The notes: generated from the sequence alone by a model not told the origin. A stretch of DNA of 64,000 nucleotides from Chryseosolibacter indicum (GCF_018598585.1 NZ_JAHESD010000017.1:1-64000); one strand, 5' to 3'; counted from the stretch's first letter, positions 8,541-19,049 are shown. A program made the numbers and translations.

Positions 8541-9680
8541 TTACTTATTATCTATAAGGCCTCTTCCGCTCTTTTTAATTTCGCCCGATTCCTGCAGCTC
8601 CTTGGCAATAACGTCTAGAATACCGTTAATAAACTGCCTGCTTTTAGGTGTGCTGTATGTTTTTGCAAGCTCGATATACTCGTTTATAGTTACTTTTATA
8701 GGAATATTTGGAAAGCTTAGTAGTTCGGCAATAGACATTTCGATAATAACCCTGTCGGTAAGCGGCAGGCGTTCAACTTCCCAGTTTCTGGTGTTATTTG
8801 CGATTAATTCCTGGTGTTTATCTGAAAGATTGGTCGCCTTGTCGTAAAGTGTTTCAATAAACTCCTTATCCTCATCCCAATTGAGCGAAAGCGTATTTAA
8901 AGTTATTGTTTTATCCTTTTCCGGATCAAAAGATTTAACTGTTTTTTCAACCAATGCTCTTACAATCTCTTTGTCCTCTGCCCATCTTAGCACTTCTTCT
9001 TCAAAAAAGTCGTTGATTACTGAGTTGCCTAGTATGATTTTCTTGAAAAGATGGCTGGCAAACTTACGTTGATCATCTTCTGTAGGGCTCTTTCTATCCA
9101 GGTAGTTAAGGTATTCATTATCCTGGCGCACAACATCGCGAAACCATTGGCGAACCTGGTCTACATTATTTTGCCAGTGTCTGCCCAGGCGGAGCGCATC
9201 TTTTTTCAAAGGTTCGCTGTTGCGAAGTGCTTTTATCCAGGTGTTGTTAACAAAATTTTTGTGGCTTACCTTTTTGTCAGCTTCTGCAAGTTCAGCAAAT
9301 GCTGTTGCAAGACTTAAGGCTGCTATGTAGAATTCGTAGATTTTTTCAACCTCAACAACTACGTTTTTTCTGAGAAAGTCGGTATCCTTTTTTACCTGTG
9401 CATTGTAGAAAACAAAGGCACTGTTTACTGCTTTTTTTATTTTATCATCTTCATGATCAGCCTTCGATTTTCCTTCTTCAAAGGCTTTTTTAAATAAAGC
9501 AGTAGCTGTTTTCTTTTGCAGGTTGAGAAGTTCTTTGTTCTGTACTTCCATTGAATTGAGGTCTGGAAGAAAGGCTTCTCCAATTTTTTCAAGACACAAT
9601 TCAAAGCTTGCTTCTTTACATTGATGGAGGGCAAATAGACTTTGCATTACTTTGATCCGAAGACTTCTTCTATTCAGCAT
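8541..9680 (-). CDS. nusB: Transcription antitermination factor NusB, long form
   Basis: 379 residues, far longer than the about 140 of E. coli NusB and on the long side even for Bacteroidota. The canonical NusB fold is split: N-terminal MLNRRSLRIKVMQSLFALHQ (RNA-binding Arg-rich start) and the C-terminal part LPLTDRVIIEMSIAELLSFP, IPIKVTINEYIELAKTYSTP and SRQFINGILDVIAKEL. The roughly 200 residues in between are helical and charged. NusB binds boxA RNA with NusE and supports rRNA antitermination. It heads the operon nusB–ytxH–DUF1573. Confidence 0.93.
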   Translation of the reverse strand: MLNRRSLRIKVMQSLFALHQCKEASFELCLEKIGEAFLPDLNSMEVQNKELLNLQKKTATALFKKAFEEGKSKADHEDDKIKKAVNSAFVFYNAQVKKDTDFLRKNVVVEVEKIYEFYIAALSLATAFAELAEADKKVSHKNFVNNTWIKALRNSEPLKKDALRLGRHWQNNVDQVRQWFRDVVRQDNEYLNYLDRKSPTEDDQRKFASHLFKKIILGNSVINDFFEEEVLRWAEDKEIVRALVEKTVKSFDPEKDKTITLNTLSLNWDEDKEFIETLYDKATNLSDKHQELIANNTRNWEVERLPLTDRVIIEMSIAELLSFPNIPIKVTINEYIELAKTYSTPKSRQFINGILDVIAKELQESGEIKKSGRGLIDNK

Positions 9681-9735
9681 TTTAAAGAACTAAAGGTATG
9701 ATTGATAAATAATTTAACCAGCGCAAAAATAAACA

Positions 9736-9760
9736 TCCTGTTAAGTTTCACCTAACAGGA
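9736..9760 (-). terminator. Rho-independent terminator after leucine dehydrogenase
   Basis: Stem TCCTGTTA/TAACAGGA (8 bp, perfect) with a 9-nt loop. On the minus strand it is followed by TGTTTATTTTT. It lies 92 bp beyond the dehydrogenase stop and just upstream of nusB, separating the two units. Confidence 0.8.
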
Positions 9761-9851
9761 CGTTATTTAATCATTTAAGATTTAAAACTTTTATGTTCTT
9801 ATCTGATAAAAAATTATTCCAGATAATGCTTATTGATGACTTGGCGACTCA

Positions 9852-10952
9852 TCATCTTGACATTCTAACCTTACCAATTTGAGCAATACGCTGCTCGCAA
9901 AGGCGGATGGCAGCCTCCTGGCTGGTTATTCCTTCATTTTCTGATAAAGAAAGAATATTTAAGCATGTATCGTAAATTTTCTCAGCCTGCTCAAAAACCC
10001 TTTTCCTGTTGTAGTGGCCCTGATATTCGTTATACACATTAATCAAGCCGCCGGCATTAATCAGGAAATCAGGCGCATAGGTGATGCTTCTATCAATAAG
10101 CATATACCCGTGTTTCACTTCATCTTTTAGCTGATTGTTTGCCGCGCCAGCGATAACACTACATTTTAATCTTGAAATTGTGTTGTCGTTAATGGTTGCG
10201 CCAAGGGCACAAGGTGCATAGATATCAACATCAAGGTCATAAATTTCATCCTGCCCAACTGCTGTCACACCATATTGCTTTGCAATTGCAGCAACTTTGT
10301 CTTCAAAAAGATCAGTAATAAAAACCTGCGCATTTTCTTTAACAAGATGTTCAACCAGGTGCATGCCAACCTGGCCTACGCCCTGTACGGCAACGCGTTT
10401 TCCAGCAAGGCTGTCGTTACCGAAAACCTTTTTGGTAGTGGCCTTCATACCCATATAAACGCCAAAAGCAGTAACTGGTGATGGGTCGCCACCGCCACCC
10501 ATAGACTCAGGCAGACCTGTAACATGCTTTGTTTCCATATGAATGTACTCCATATCAGACGTTTTCATGTTTACATCTTCTGCTGTAATGTATTTGCCGT
10601 TAAGGCTATTCACAAACTTTCCAAACCTTCGTAGAAAAGCTTCAGATTTTAACTTTTTAGCATCACCTATAATAACAGCTTTACCTCCACCAAGATTTAA
10701 TCCACTGATTGCTGCTTTGTAAGTCATGCCTCTAGACAAGCGAAGTACGTCTGTAAGCGCTTCTTGCTCTGAGGTATAGTTCCACATGCGAGTGCCACCA
10801 AGAGCAGGACCTAATACTGTGTTATGAATAGCAATAATCGCTTTAAGTCCGGTTGATTCATCATGGCAAAATACCACCTGCTCGTGACCTAATTGGCTGA
10901 GCGTTCCAAATATACCGGCGGCTTGTACTTTTTCAAGTTCTTTCACTTCCAT
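9852..10952 (-). CDS. Leucine (Glu/Leu/Phe/Val) dehydrogenase
   Basis: 366 residues, right for octameric leucine/valine dehydrogenases. Substrate-domain motifs are clear: GPALGGTRMWNYTSEQEAL, then LSRGMTYKAAISGLNLGGGKA with the catalytic lysines (about 80 and 92), and TAEDVNMKTSDMEYI. The Rossmann half starts at AGKRVAVQGVGQVGMHLVEH. It interconverts branched-chain amino acids and their 2-oxo acids with NAD. This feeds branched-chain fatty-acid precursors, which fits a bacteroidete rich in iso-fatty acids. It stands alone between a terminator (9736–9760) and a 295-bp divergent promoter region. Confidence 0.93.
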   Translation of the reverse strand: MEVKELEKVQAAGIFGTLSQLGHEQVVFCHDESTGLKAIIAIHNTVLGPALGGTRMWNYTSEQEALTDVLRLSRGMTYKAAISGLNLGGGKAVIIGDAKKLKSEAFLRRFGKFVNSLNGKYITAEDVNMKTSDMEYIHMETKHVTGLPESMGGGGDPSPVTAFGVYMGMKATTKKVFGNDSLAGKRVAVQGVGQVGMHLVEHLVKENAQVFITDLFEDKVAAIAKQYGVTAVGQDEIYDLDVDIYAPCALGATINDNTISRLKCSVIAGAANNQLKDEVKHGYMLIDRSITYAPDFLINAGGLINVYNEYQGHYNRKRVFEQAEKIYDTCLNILSLSENEGITSQEAAIRLCEQRIAQIGKVRMSR

Positions 10953-11045
10953 ACGAATTTGATTTACGTTTGATTGTTGTAGTTTTAAATCCTGATCTTG
11001 ATTGTGCTACTGCATAATCAGCATTGGAATAAAACAAATTTAATA

Positions 11046-11127
11046 CCTTTCAAACGTTTGCATTAGCGTTTGGAAGGATATTTCGTGAACGTAGAATCGG
11101 GCAAAATTTTGTTAATGCAAACGGTTG
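11046..11127. promoter_or_regulatory. Possible operator cluster (CAAACG boxes) in a divergent intergenic region
   Basis: Between leucine dehydrogenase (minus) and an ABC exporter (plus) there is an 11-bp inverted repeat with one G·U-type mismatch (CCTTTCAAACG at 11046–11056; CGTTTGGAAGG at 11067–11077). It contains the perfect palindrome CAAACGTTTG (11051–11060), and a further CAAACGGTTG lies at 11118–11127. The CG-centred palindromes look like regulator sites. No regulator gene is adjacent, so this is inference. Confidence 0.35.
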
Positions 11128-11247
11128 TTATACCCTTATAACTTTTGAAAAACGCCCTGTCTAAAAACAGGCCACCACAAATTAAATTGACCGTATTATT
11201 ACCCAGAGGGATAAAACTTTTAAATCCCAGTTATAGTATTAGAAAAG

Positions 11248-13032
11248 ATGAAAGAACTCGGCTACCTCAATAAATACCTGTTAAAGTACAAATGGCTTAT
11301 TATACTTGGTACTGTCTTTATTATTATCTCAAATGTTTTCCAGATTGTACCAGCCCAATTGGTACGTTACGCCATTGATCTTGTAGCTGACAACATTCGA
11401 ATTCATCAGTCGCTTAGCGGACTTCACCTTCAGGATGAATTCTTTAATGTGTTTGCTTTCGGTATTCTCATCTACGCGTTGTTAATCCTGGTGATGGCTT
11501 TACTTCGTGGCATCTTCCTGTATTTCGTGCGGCAAACTTTGATAGTAATGTCTCGCCACATTGAGTACGATTTGAAGAATGAAATTTTTGAGCATTACCA
11601 GGCACTACCGCTTAGCTTCTATAGGAAAAACAATACGGGAGACTTGATGAATAGAATTTCTGAAGATGTAAGCCGCGTACGGATGTATCTGGGTCCAGCC
11701 ATTATGTATGGCCTCCAGCTCATCACCTTATTTATTATGCTTATACCTATTATGTTTGCTATAAGCACTGAGCTTACATGGTATGCATTGAGTCCGTTAC
11801 CTTTTCTTTCCCTTAGCATTTTTATTGTTAATAATCAGATAGAAAGGCGCTCTGAAGAAATTCAGAAAAGCCAATCGAAGCTTTCAACCTTTGTGCAGGA
11901 GGCATTTAGTGGCATAAGAGTAATAAAGTCATTTAACCGAGAGCAGGAGTCGATCAACAACTTCACAAGTGAGACTGAGCGATACAAAAAACAGTCAATG
12001 AAGCTTACCAAGGTTCAGTCACTTTTCCATCCTCTCATGCTCGGTCTTATCGGTCTTAGTACCATACTAGCTATCTATGCCGGCAGCACGCAGGTGATTA
12101 ATGGAAATCTTACTTTCGGTAATATTGCTGAGTTTGTAATTTATGTAAACCTGCTTACCTGGCCTGTAACATCTTTGGGATATACGACCAGTCTTGTAAA
12201 ACGTGCAGAGGCTTCACAAAAAAGAATTAATGAATTTCTAAAAACCGGCAATGATATTATTTCAGAGCAAAATATTAGCCGTGAGATTGAAGGGAAGATA
12301 GAGTTTAGAAATGTGACTTTTGTATATCCTGATACGGGAATCAAAGCCTTAAAAAACATTTCATTTACTGTTAACCCCGGAGAGTCGCTGGCTATTATCG
12401 GAGCAACAGGCTCAGGAAAAAGTACCATATCAAATCTTATCTCCAGGTTATTTGATGTGAGCGAAGGAGAAATACTTATTGATGGAACGCCTATTAAGTC
12501 TTACAACCTCACAAAATTGAGAAGCCAGATAGGATACGTCCCTCAGGATGTATTTCTTTTTAGTGATACAATCTATAATAACATTGGTTTTGGCTTAGCC
12601 GACTTTCAGAAAGAAAAAGTATACCAGGCTGCAAAAGATGCAGATGTTTATAACAACATTGTAGCGTTTCCGCATGGCTTTGATACACGATTAGGTGAAC
12701 GAGGTATAACACTTTCTGGAGGGCAAAAACAACGTGTTTCTATTGCACGCGCCATTGTAAGAGATCCTAAAATATTAATGCTTGATGATGCCCTTTCTGC
12801 TGTTGATACAAAAACTGAAAACAACATCCTCAACAGCATGAAACGAATAATGAAGGGAAGAACGTCCATCGTTATCTCACATCGTGTTTCTTCAGCCAAA
12901 CTTGCCAACAAGATTATTGTATTGGTAGATGGCCACATAGTTGAAGAAGGAACTCATGAAGAACTTCTCTCTAAAGAAGGAATATATACCGAACTGTATG
13001 AGAAACAAGTTCAGGTCGATGAAGTTGATTGA
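11248..13032 (+). CDS. ABC exporter half-transporter (fused membrane and ATPase domains)
   Basis: 594 residues. Six membrane helices fill residues 1–310, then a nucleotide-binding domain: Walker A GATGSGKSTISN (about 391), Q-loop YVPQDVFLF, signature TLSGGQKQRVSIARA, Walker B ILMLDDALSAVD, H-loop VISHRVS. It is an MsbA/MdlA-like type IV exporter that works as a dimer in the inner membrane; lipids or drugs are possible substrates. Another exporter of the same kind lies at 50732–52507, and the two could pair but are far apart. It converges on the DMT transporter gene with only 10 bp between stop codons. Confidence 0.93.
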   Translation: MKELGYLNKYLLKYKWLIILGTVFIIISNVFQIVPAQLVRYAIDLVADNIRIHQSLSGLHLQDEFFNVFAFGILIYALLILVMALLRGIFLYFVRQTLIVMSRHIEYDLKNEIFEHYQALPLSFYRKNNTGDLMNRISEDVSRVRMYLGPAIMYGLQLITLFIMLIPIMFAISTELTWYALSPLPFLSLSIFIVNNQIERRSEEIQKSQSKLSTFVQEAFSGIRVIKSFNREQESINNFTSETERYKKQSMKLTKVQSLFHPLMLGLIGLSTILAIYAGSTQVINGNLTFGNIAEFVIYVNLLTWPVTSLGYTTSLVKRAEASQKRINEFLKTGNDIISEQNISREIEGKIEFRNVTFVYPDTGIKALKNISFTVNPGESLAIIGATGSGKSTISNLISRLFDVSEGEILIDGTPIKSYNLTKLRSQIGYVPQDVFLFSDTIYNNIGFGLADFQKEKVYQAAKDADVYNNIVAFPHGFDTRLGERGITLSGGQKQRVSIARAIVRDPKILMLDDALSAVDTKTENNILNSMKRIMKGRTSIVISHRVSSAKLANKIIVLVDGHIVEEGTHEELLSKEGIYTELYEKQVQVDEVD

Positions 13033-13042
13033 TCCTGATTCC

Positions 13043-13930
13043 TCAATTCTTTTTGTTTATGATATAAACAGCAACAATGCCAAGTAAACCACCTGCAATT
13101 GTATGTACTTCCGGAACTTCATTTAAAAATATCCAAGAGCCAAGGGCAGCTGAAAAAGGTACCATAAAAATAAAACTACTCGCCTTCCCTGCGCCTATTT
13201 TTGATGTAGCGATGAAGTAAAAGGTAGTTGCCATTGACGTGGTAATTGTTGCACTAAAGAAAAGGTTACCCCAAAAGGTAAAATCTGCTTTGCTTACTGT
13301 AGTGAGGGTAGCATCTATGCCCGTAAACAAAAAAAGCGACACCATACTTATTCCGTACATCCAAAAACTAAAAGCAAGTGGTGCACCGAACCGCGATGAT
13401 TTTGAGGTAAACAGGCTAAGCAATGCCCACGATAAAGAAGCGAGTAGGAAATAAATATTTCCCGCATTAAAAATTGAGCTTGCCTCTGTAACGAGCTTAA
13501 GCAATATAGCACCGGCTACAAGTCCAATAAATAATCCAATAGCTTCGTTTCGGGTTGGTTTCCTCCTCTCCATTAATAATATAACGGCATAAGCAATAAT
13601 AGGATTGAGTACGGTTACCAGTACACCACCTGCGCCGGCTTTGCCTACAGATAAACCTTTAAAGAAAAGAAAGGTATATAGCGATATAAAACCAGATGCG
13701 ATGAATAGATAAAGAAATCCCTTTCGGCTGATCTTTAATGGCTCCTTCAAAAAGAGGAGTATCAGAAATAGCGAAATAAAAGTTAAGGCAAATCTGAAAA
13801 ATGAAATTGTAATAGGTGAACCGTACAACGAGAGGTACTTACCCGAAGCCCAGCTGAAGCCCCAGCAAGTCATGCTCAATACCATTCCCGTTAAAAACCA
13901 CTGATTGTTTTCCTTTGTTTGCCGAGTCAT
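13043..13930 (-). CDS. DMT-superfamily (EamA) transporter
   Basis: About 295 residues with ten predicted hydrophobic segments in two EamA repeats; typical features are FLTGMVLSMTCWGFSWASGK at the start and GAGKASSFIFMVPFSAALGS in the second repeat. I prefer the ATG at 13930 (MTRQTKENNQW), since the 16 residues upstream in the same frame (to 13978) do not look like the family start. These proteins move amino acids, nucleobases or other metabolites, usually outward; substrate unknown. It is a single-gene unit facing away from uvrA. Confidence 0.88.
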   Translation of the reverse strand: MTRQTKENNQWFLTGMVLSMTCWGFSWASGKYLSLYGSPITISFFRFALTFISLFLILLFLKEPLKISRKGFLYLFIASGFISLYTFLFFKGLSVGKAGAGGVLVTVLNPIIAYAVILLMERRKPTRNEAIGLFIGLVAGAILLKLVTEASSIFNAGNIYFLLASLSWALLSLFTSKSSRFGAPLAFSFWMYGISMVSLFLFTGIDATLTTVSKADFTFWGNLFFSATITTSMATTFYFIATSKIGAGKASSFIFMVPFSAALGSWIFLNEVPEVHTIAGGLLGIVAVYIINKKN

Positions 13931-14139
13931 ATATGAATAATGCACATAAGTAATAGAAGCGGCTGAGAAAAAGTTCAACTCAGCTATAATTTTAAGATTA
14001 AAATTAAAAGCAGTACAAGAATTAAGGCCGGAAGCTTAAGCCATAATAATATTTTTTTGAATTCTTAAGGTGCTGTTGGTGTTCTATTTGTTTTGAATCG
14101 TTATGGATTTCAACTTTGTATTTCCCATATTTACCGGCC

Positions 14140-16995
14140 ATGCCTAAAGTTCTAGCAGCAGAAAAAAAGATTATAGACCAAACTGGTCACGAAAGTATAG
14201 AAGTAATTGGTGCAAGAGAGCACAATCTTAAAAACATAAATGTATCCTTTCCCCGGAATAAGCTCGTTGTTATTACCGGCATCAGTGGTAGTGGTAAGTC
14301 GTCACTTGCCTTTGATACCATCTATGCCGAAGGACAACGTAGGTACATGGAGAGTTTCTCTGCCTATGCAAGAAGCTTTTTAGGAAATCTTGAAAGACCC
14401 GATGTTGACAAGATCAATGGATTGAGCCCGGTGATTTCCATTGAACAAAAGACAACGTCAAGAAATCCAAGATCCACAGTAGGGACTGTTACAGAGATCT
14501 ATGATTTCATGCGTCTGCTGTATGCGAGGGCCGGTGAAGCATATTCTTATTTAAGCGGAGAAAGAATGATCAGGCAATCTGAAGATCAAATCCTTGACAC
14601 GCTGTTACAGAATTTTAAGAATAAAAAGCTCGTTTTGCTGGCCCCGATCATAAAGGGGAGAAAAGGCCATTACCGGGAGCTGTTTCAGCAAATCAGGAAG
14701 TCGGGATATACAAAAGTACGTGTTGACGGTGAAGTGCTGGAGATTACAGCAAAAATGCAAGTAGACAGGTATAAAATCCACGACATAGAGATTGTAATGG
14801 ATCGCATTATTGCAGATGCTAAGGATCGTGCACGGATCGGCCAGTCAATCAGCAAATCGTTAAAAGAAGGCAAGGGAGTGATGATGGTAATGGAGGAAAA
14901 TGGTAAGGTACACCACTTTTCCAAATATCTGATGGATCCAAAAACAGGACTTTCGTATGATGAGCCTGCTCCCAATTCGTTTTCTTTTAACTCGCCGTAT
15001 GGCGCATGCCCTACTTGTAATGGGCTAGGTCAGATAGAAGAGATTACTGAGCAATCAGTAATACCAGACAAAGACTTAAGCATAAGCCGCGGTGGAATAC
15101 TCCCATTGGGAGAATACAGGGACATCTGGATTTTCAAGAAGATAGAAGCAATTCTGAAAAGGAATAAGCTTACACTTTCAACCCCAATTAAAAATATTCC
15201 TAAAGATGTTCTTAAGGTATTACTTTATGGAGATGATGAGCCAGTGCATGTAGCTTCTGTTAAATATCCGGGTACTGAATGGAATACAACTTTTGAGGGA
15301 ATCATTCACTTCCTGGAAAAACAAAGGGATGAGGGTTCAGAGGCAATAAGAAAATGGGTTGAAGATTTTACTGTTACCAAAACCTGTCCTGAATGTAACG
15401 GTGCCAGGCTGAAAAAAGAATCTTTACATTTTAAGCTTGATGGAAAGAATATATCTGAATTATCACTTATCAGTATAACTGAGTTACAAAAGTGGTTTGA
15501 AGGACTAGAGAACAGGCTCGATGCAAAACAAAGAGTTATTGCAACAGAAGTTCTTAAGGAAATTCGCAAACGGATAGGCTTTCTTTTAGATGTTGGATTG
15601 GATTACCTCCACCTCCATCGCCCAATAAGAACGTTAAGTGGTGGAGAGTCTCAACGTATCCGCCTTGCAACACAGATAGGCACACAATTGGTTGGCGTGC
15701 TATACATTTTAGATGAGCCGAGTATTGGTCTTCATGCGCGTGATAATGTAAAGCTTATCAAGGCACTAAAAGATCTTAGAGACTTAGGTAACTCCGTTGT
15801 GGTTGTAGAGCATGATAAAGACATGATGCTCGAGTCAGATTATATCATTGATATTGGGCCGGGCGCTGGCAGACATGGGGGCCAGGTAATTGCTGAAGGA
15901 GAACCTAAAGATTTTATAAAATCGAATAGCACCACAGCAAAATTTCTTACCGGTAAAACTTCTATCGGCGTTGTAAGAGAAAGAAGAAAGGGAAGCGGAG
16001 AAAAGATTGTACTTACAGGAGCTTCTGGGAATAATCTTAAAAATGTAAACTTAACAATTCCTCTGGGCACACTTACGTGTATAACGGGTGTATCAGGAAG
16101 TGGTAAATCTACATTGATACACGAAACTCTGTTTCCAATTCTTAATCAGCATTTCTATAATTCAAGAACAGAACCGTTAACATATAAGAAGATTGAAGGA
16201 CTTGACCTGATAGACAAAGTGATTGAAGTAGATCAGTCACCTATCGGTAGAACACCGCGTTCTAACCCTGCTACATATACAGGTGTGTTTACTGATATCC
16301 GGGATCTGTTTGCTCAGTTACCAGAGGCAAAAATCAGGGGTTATAAATCAGGAAGGTTCTCATTCAATGTAAAGGGAGGAAGATGCGAAACGTGTGAAGG
16401 CGCAGGGCTTCGGTTAATCGAAATGGAATTTCTGCCTGACATTCACATCCCATGCGAAACCTGTAAGGGGAAGCGTTACAACAGAGAAACGCTGGAAGTC
16501 AGATTCAAGGGGAAGTCCATCTCTGATGTTTTAGACATGACAGTTGAGGAAGCTGTTACCTTTTTCGAGAATCAACCAAAGATACTTCGTAAAATACAAA
16601 CACTCGCTGAAGTTGGCTTAGGTTATATCTCATTAGGGCAACATGCTACTACGTTGTCGGGAGGTGAGGCACAGCGTGTGAAGTTGGCTACTGAGTTATC
16701 AAAACGTGACACAGGAAAAACATTTTATATTCTAGATGAACCTACAACCGGTTTACATTTCCAGGATATTGCACACCTACTTGACGTACTCCAAAAACTG
16801 GTAGACAAGGGTAACACCGTTTTGGTAATAGAACATAACATGGATATTATTAAATCATCAGACTACATTGTTGATCTGGGACCAGAAGGTGGTTCAAAGG
16901 GAGGACAGATTATTGCAACCGGTACTCCGGAAGAAGTTGCTAAAGTCACAGCAGGGTATACTGGCAAATTTTTAAAGATAGAACTGAATAGTTAA
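14140..16995 (+). CDS. uvrA: Excinuclease ABC subunit A
   Basis: 951 residues from the ATG at 14140 ([10 protein letters not shown]); the frame extends to a TTG at 14116 but the ATG is the likelier start. Two ABC modules are visible: first Walker [14 protein letters not shown] with signature [18 protein letters not shown], second Walker [14 protein letters not shown] with signature [17 protein letters not shown]. The zinc-binding modules are [17 protein letters not shown] and CETCEGAG...CETCKGKRY. UvrA finds bulky DNA lesions and loads UvrB in nucleotide excision repair. It is followed after 5 bp by a small membrane-protein gene. Confidence 0.97.
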   Translation: MPKVLAAEKKIIDQTGHESIEVIGAREHNLKNINVSFPRNKLVVITGISGSGKSSLAFDTIYAEGQRRYMESFSAYARSFLGNLERPDVDKINGLSPVISIEQKTTSRNPRSTVGTVTEIYDFMRLLYARAGEAYSYLSGERMIRQSEDQILDTLLQNFKNKKLVLLAPIIKGRKGHYRELFQQIRKSGYTKVRVDGEVLEITAKMQVDRYKIHDIEIVMDRIIADAKDRARIGQSISKSLKEGKGVMMVMEENGKVHHFSKYLMDPKTGLSYDEPAPNSFSFNSPYGACPTCNGLGQIEEITEQSVIPDKDLSISRGGILPLGEYRDIWIFKKIEAILKRNKLTLSTPIKNIPKDVLKVLLYGDDEPVHVASVKYPGTEWNTTFEGIIHFLEKQRDEGSEAIRKWVEDFTVTKTCPECNGARLKKESLHFKLDGKNISELSLISITELQKWFEGLENRLDAKQRVIATEVLKEIRKRIGFLLDVGLDYLHLHRPIRTLSGGESQRIRLATQIGTQLVGVLYILDEPSIGLHARDNVKLIKALKDLRDLGNSVVVVEHDKDMMLESDYIIDIGPGAGRHGGQVIAEGEPKDFIKSNSTTAKFLTGKTSIGVVRERRKGSGEKIVLTGASGNNLKNVNLTIPLGTLTCITGVSGSGKSTLIHETLFPILNQHFYNSRTEPLTYKKIEGLDLIDKVIEVDQSPIGRTPRSNPATYTGVFTDIRDLFAQLPEAKIRGYKSGRFSFNVKGGRCETCEGAGLRLIEMEFLPDIHIPCETCKGKRYNRETLEVRFKGKSISDVLDMTVEEAVTFFENQPKILRKIQTLAEVGLGYISLGQHATTLSGGEAQRVKLATELSKRDTGKTFYILDEPTTGLHFQDIAHLLDVLQKLVDKGNTVLVIEHNMDIIKSSDYIVDLGPEGGSKGGQIIATGTPEEVAKVTAGYTGKFLKIELNS

Positions 16996-17000
16996 ATATT

Positions 17001-17249
17001 ATGAGCGCGCGTTTTAGACACTATCTTTTTGGAGTTATTTTTATTGTCATCGCTATCATTCAATTAATCAGAAAAGAATACCTTGAATTTAGTCTTTATG
17101 CTGTTGCCGGCGTTACCTTCATTGTAAACACATTAACATCAGAAGCCAAGCTGTATCACATAAAAAAACAATTGGTTATACTCACCTGGATTTTAATGGT
17201 AGTAACAGGAATTCTATTTCTGTATCTGCTGCAGGCAGAATACTTGTAA
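17001..17249 (+). CDS. Small two-helix membrane protein, unknown
   Basis: 82 residues, mostly hydrophobic: helices at about 8–22 (YLFGVIFIVIAIIQLI), 29–46 (EFSLYAVAGVTFIVNTL) and 60–78 (LVILTWILMVVTGILFLYLL). It starts 5 bp after the uvrA stop, so it is probably on the uvrA transcript. I recognise no family. The good hydrophobic pattern and tight spacing argue that it is a real gene; a link to DNA repair is not implied. Confidence 0.65.
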   Translation: MSARFRHYLFGVIFIVIAIIQLIRKEYLEFSLYAVAGVTFIVNTLTSEAKLYHIKKQLVILTWILMVVTGILFLYLLQAEYL

Positions 17250-17296
17250 CAATTCAACTTTAAAGACCTTGATTAATTATAACGAAATGGATTGTA

Positions 17297-18349
17297 GTGA
17301 ATAGACAGAGGCTTTATTGGACACTTCAAATTGGTGGATGGCTACTTTATGCTATTGTACAGATTGTAGCAAGTTTACTAGCTACAACCAATCCCAGTTC
17401 AAATCGGATTTATTTCCTCCTTTATGAATCTTTCTTATGCTTATTGGTAACACATTTGTTCAGGATATTTTTTCATCCGAGCAAGTGGCTTAAATTAAGT
17501 ATTAATAAACTAATTGTACGAGTCATACTAAGTGTATTCGTACTTGGGTTATCTGTTTATTTCTTACGTATTCCGCTTAGCCTGATGCTGGGCCTGTTTG
17601 ATAAAAACGTAGCTTTTGATCTTTCCCGTATCTGGGGTTTATCATCGGTCTATACCGTCATATTCTTTATATGGTGTGTGCTATACTTTACGATCCATTA
17701 TATTGATCAGTATAATAAGTCGTTGAAGTACGAAGCTTCAATGGTTGAGATCGAACTTAATAACCTAAAGTCTCAACTAAACCCACATTTTATTTTCAAT
17801 GCTTTGAATAGTATTCGGGCCCTTGTAGACGAGAACCCGGCAAAGTCGAAACAGGCAATTAACCAGCTTTCCAATATATTAAGAAGCTCTCTGGCTTCGG
17901 ATAAAAAAGGATTAATGAAATTTGATGACGAGCTGAAAATCGTAAAAGACTATCTTGGTCTTGAAAGCATTCGTTTTGAAGAGCGACTAAAAACTGAGTT
18001 TGATATTCATCCTGGTTCCCACGATTTTTATGTTCCTCCTCTAATGATTCAAACAATCGTTGAAAACGGGATTAAACACGGAATATCTAAACTAACTGCA
18101 GGGGGAACTATTCAATTGAAAACTTCAGTTCAAAATCAAACGCTAAAGGTATCTATTCGTAATACCGGACAGCTTACCAGGGCAGATGTAGCGAGTGACG
18201 GCGTTGGACTGCGCAACACTATTCAAAGATTAAAGCTTCTTTATGGTGATGAAGCTTCCTTTCGGATTGTAAATGAAAACCATAACTTTGTACTAACGGA
18301 AATAATAATACCTCAAAACAGAAGATATGAGAGCATTAATCGTGGATGA
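17297..18349 (+). CDS. LytS-type sensor histidine kinase
   Basis: 350 residues. Four membrane helices occupy about residues 10–140. The His_kinase domain begins with ELNNLKSQLNPHFIFNALNSI (phospho-acceptor His), and the ATPase part has IVENGIKHGISK (N box) and SDGVGLRNTIQRLKLLYG (G box). The start is a GTG at 17297; the nearby ATG at 17287 runs into a stop in its own frame. The gene overlaps the next one, a LytTR response regulator, by 23 bp, so the two form a coupled two-component pair. The signal sensed is unknown; there is no extracellular sensor domain. Confidence 0.92.
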   Translation: MNRQRLYWTLQIGGWLLYAIVQIVASLLATTNPSSNRIYFLLYESFLCLLVTHLFRIFFHPSKWLKLSINKLIVRVILSVFVLGLSVYFLRIPLSLMLGLFDKNVAFDLSRIWGLSSVYTVIFFIWCVLYFTIHYIDQYNKSLKYEASMVEIELNNLKSQLNPHFIFNALNSIRALVDENPAKSKQAINQLSNILRSSLASDKKGLMKFDDELKIVKDYLGLESIRFEERLKTEFDIHPGSHDFYVPPLMIQTIVENGIKHGISKLTAGGTIQLKTSVQNQTLKVSIRNTGQLTRADVASDGVGLRNTIQRLKLLYGDEASFRIVNENHNFVLTEIIIPQNRRYESINRG

Positions 18350-19049
18350 TGAGCGTCTTGCTCGTAAAGAATTGATGAAACTTTTAGAAGAACATCCCAT
18401 TATTGAAGTTGTTGGTGAAGCGATGAATGCAGATGAGGCCGTTCAATTAGTTAACGATTTAAATCCAGACCTTCTATTTCTAGATATACAGATGCCAGGT
18501 AAAACTGGCTTTCAGTTACTTGAAGAGTTAGATTCAGTGCCATTGGTGGTTTTTACAACTGCGTACGACGAATTTGCTTTAAAAGCTTTTGAAGTAAACG
18601 CGCTTGATTACCTGTTAAAACCTATACAGCCTGAGCGTCTTTCAGAAACAGTAGCAAAACTTGCAGAAAAAGAAAGGCAAAAGACTACTGCCGTTAGAGG
18701 ACCTGAGAAAAAACTTGGATTAAACGACCAGGTTTTTGTTAAAGACGGAGATCGCTGCTGGTTTGTTAGTCTATCTAATGTCAGGCTATTCGAGTCTGAT
18801 GGTAACTACATCAAAGTTTACTTCGATACCAACAGACCAATGATTCATAAGTCACTTAATGCATTGGATGAAAAGCTGGATGAGAGAGCATTTTTCAGAG
18901 CGAGCAGAAAACATATCGTAAACCTAAGTTGGGTTGAAGGAATTGAACCATGGTTTAATGGTGGGTTAATGGTTCGTTTACGCGGCGGTGATAAAGTAGA
19001 GGTTAGCAGAAGACAAGCCGCTAAGTTTAAAGATATGATGAGTCTTTAG
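18327..19049 (+). CDS. LytTR-family response regulator
   Basis: 240 residues. The receiver domain (1–115) has the acidic pocket (IVDDERLAR), phospho-acceptor Asp in LLFLDIQMPGKTGF, the conserved Thr in VVFTTAYDEFALKAFE and Lys in LDYLLKPIQPE. The LytTR DNA-binding domain (about 135–240) is marked by FVKDGDRCWFVSLSNVRLFE, GNYIKVYF and FFRASRKHIVNLSWVEGIEP. It is the partner of the kinase whose 3' end it overlaps. Genes regulated cannot be inferred; no obvious target operon follows. Confidence 0.93.
   Translation: MRALIVDDERLARKELMKLLEEHPIIEVVGEAMNADEAVQLVNDLNPDLLFLDIQMPGKTGFQLLEELDSVPLVVFTTAYDEFALKAFEVNALDYLLKPIQPERLSETVAKLAEKERQKTTAVRGPEKKLGLNDQVFVKDGDRCWFVSLSNVRLFESDGNYIKVYFDTNRPMIHKSLNALDEKLDERAFFRASRKHIVNLSWVEGIEPWFNGGLMVRLRGGDKVEVSRRQAAKFKDMMSL

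Noticed and set aside
17386-17420. tRNA-like GTTCAAATCGG arm
   Set aside because: It is inside the LytS-type kinase gene and there is no matching acceptor or anticodon stem. No tRNA found elsewhere in the window.
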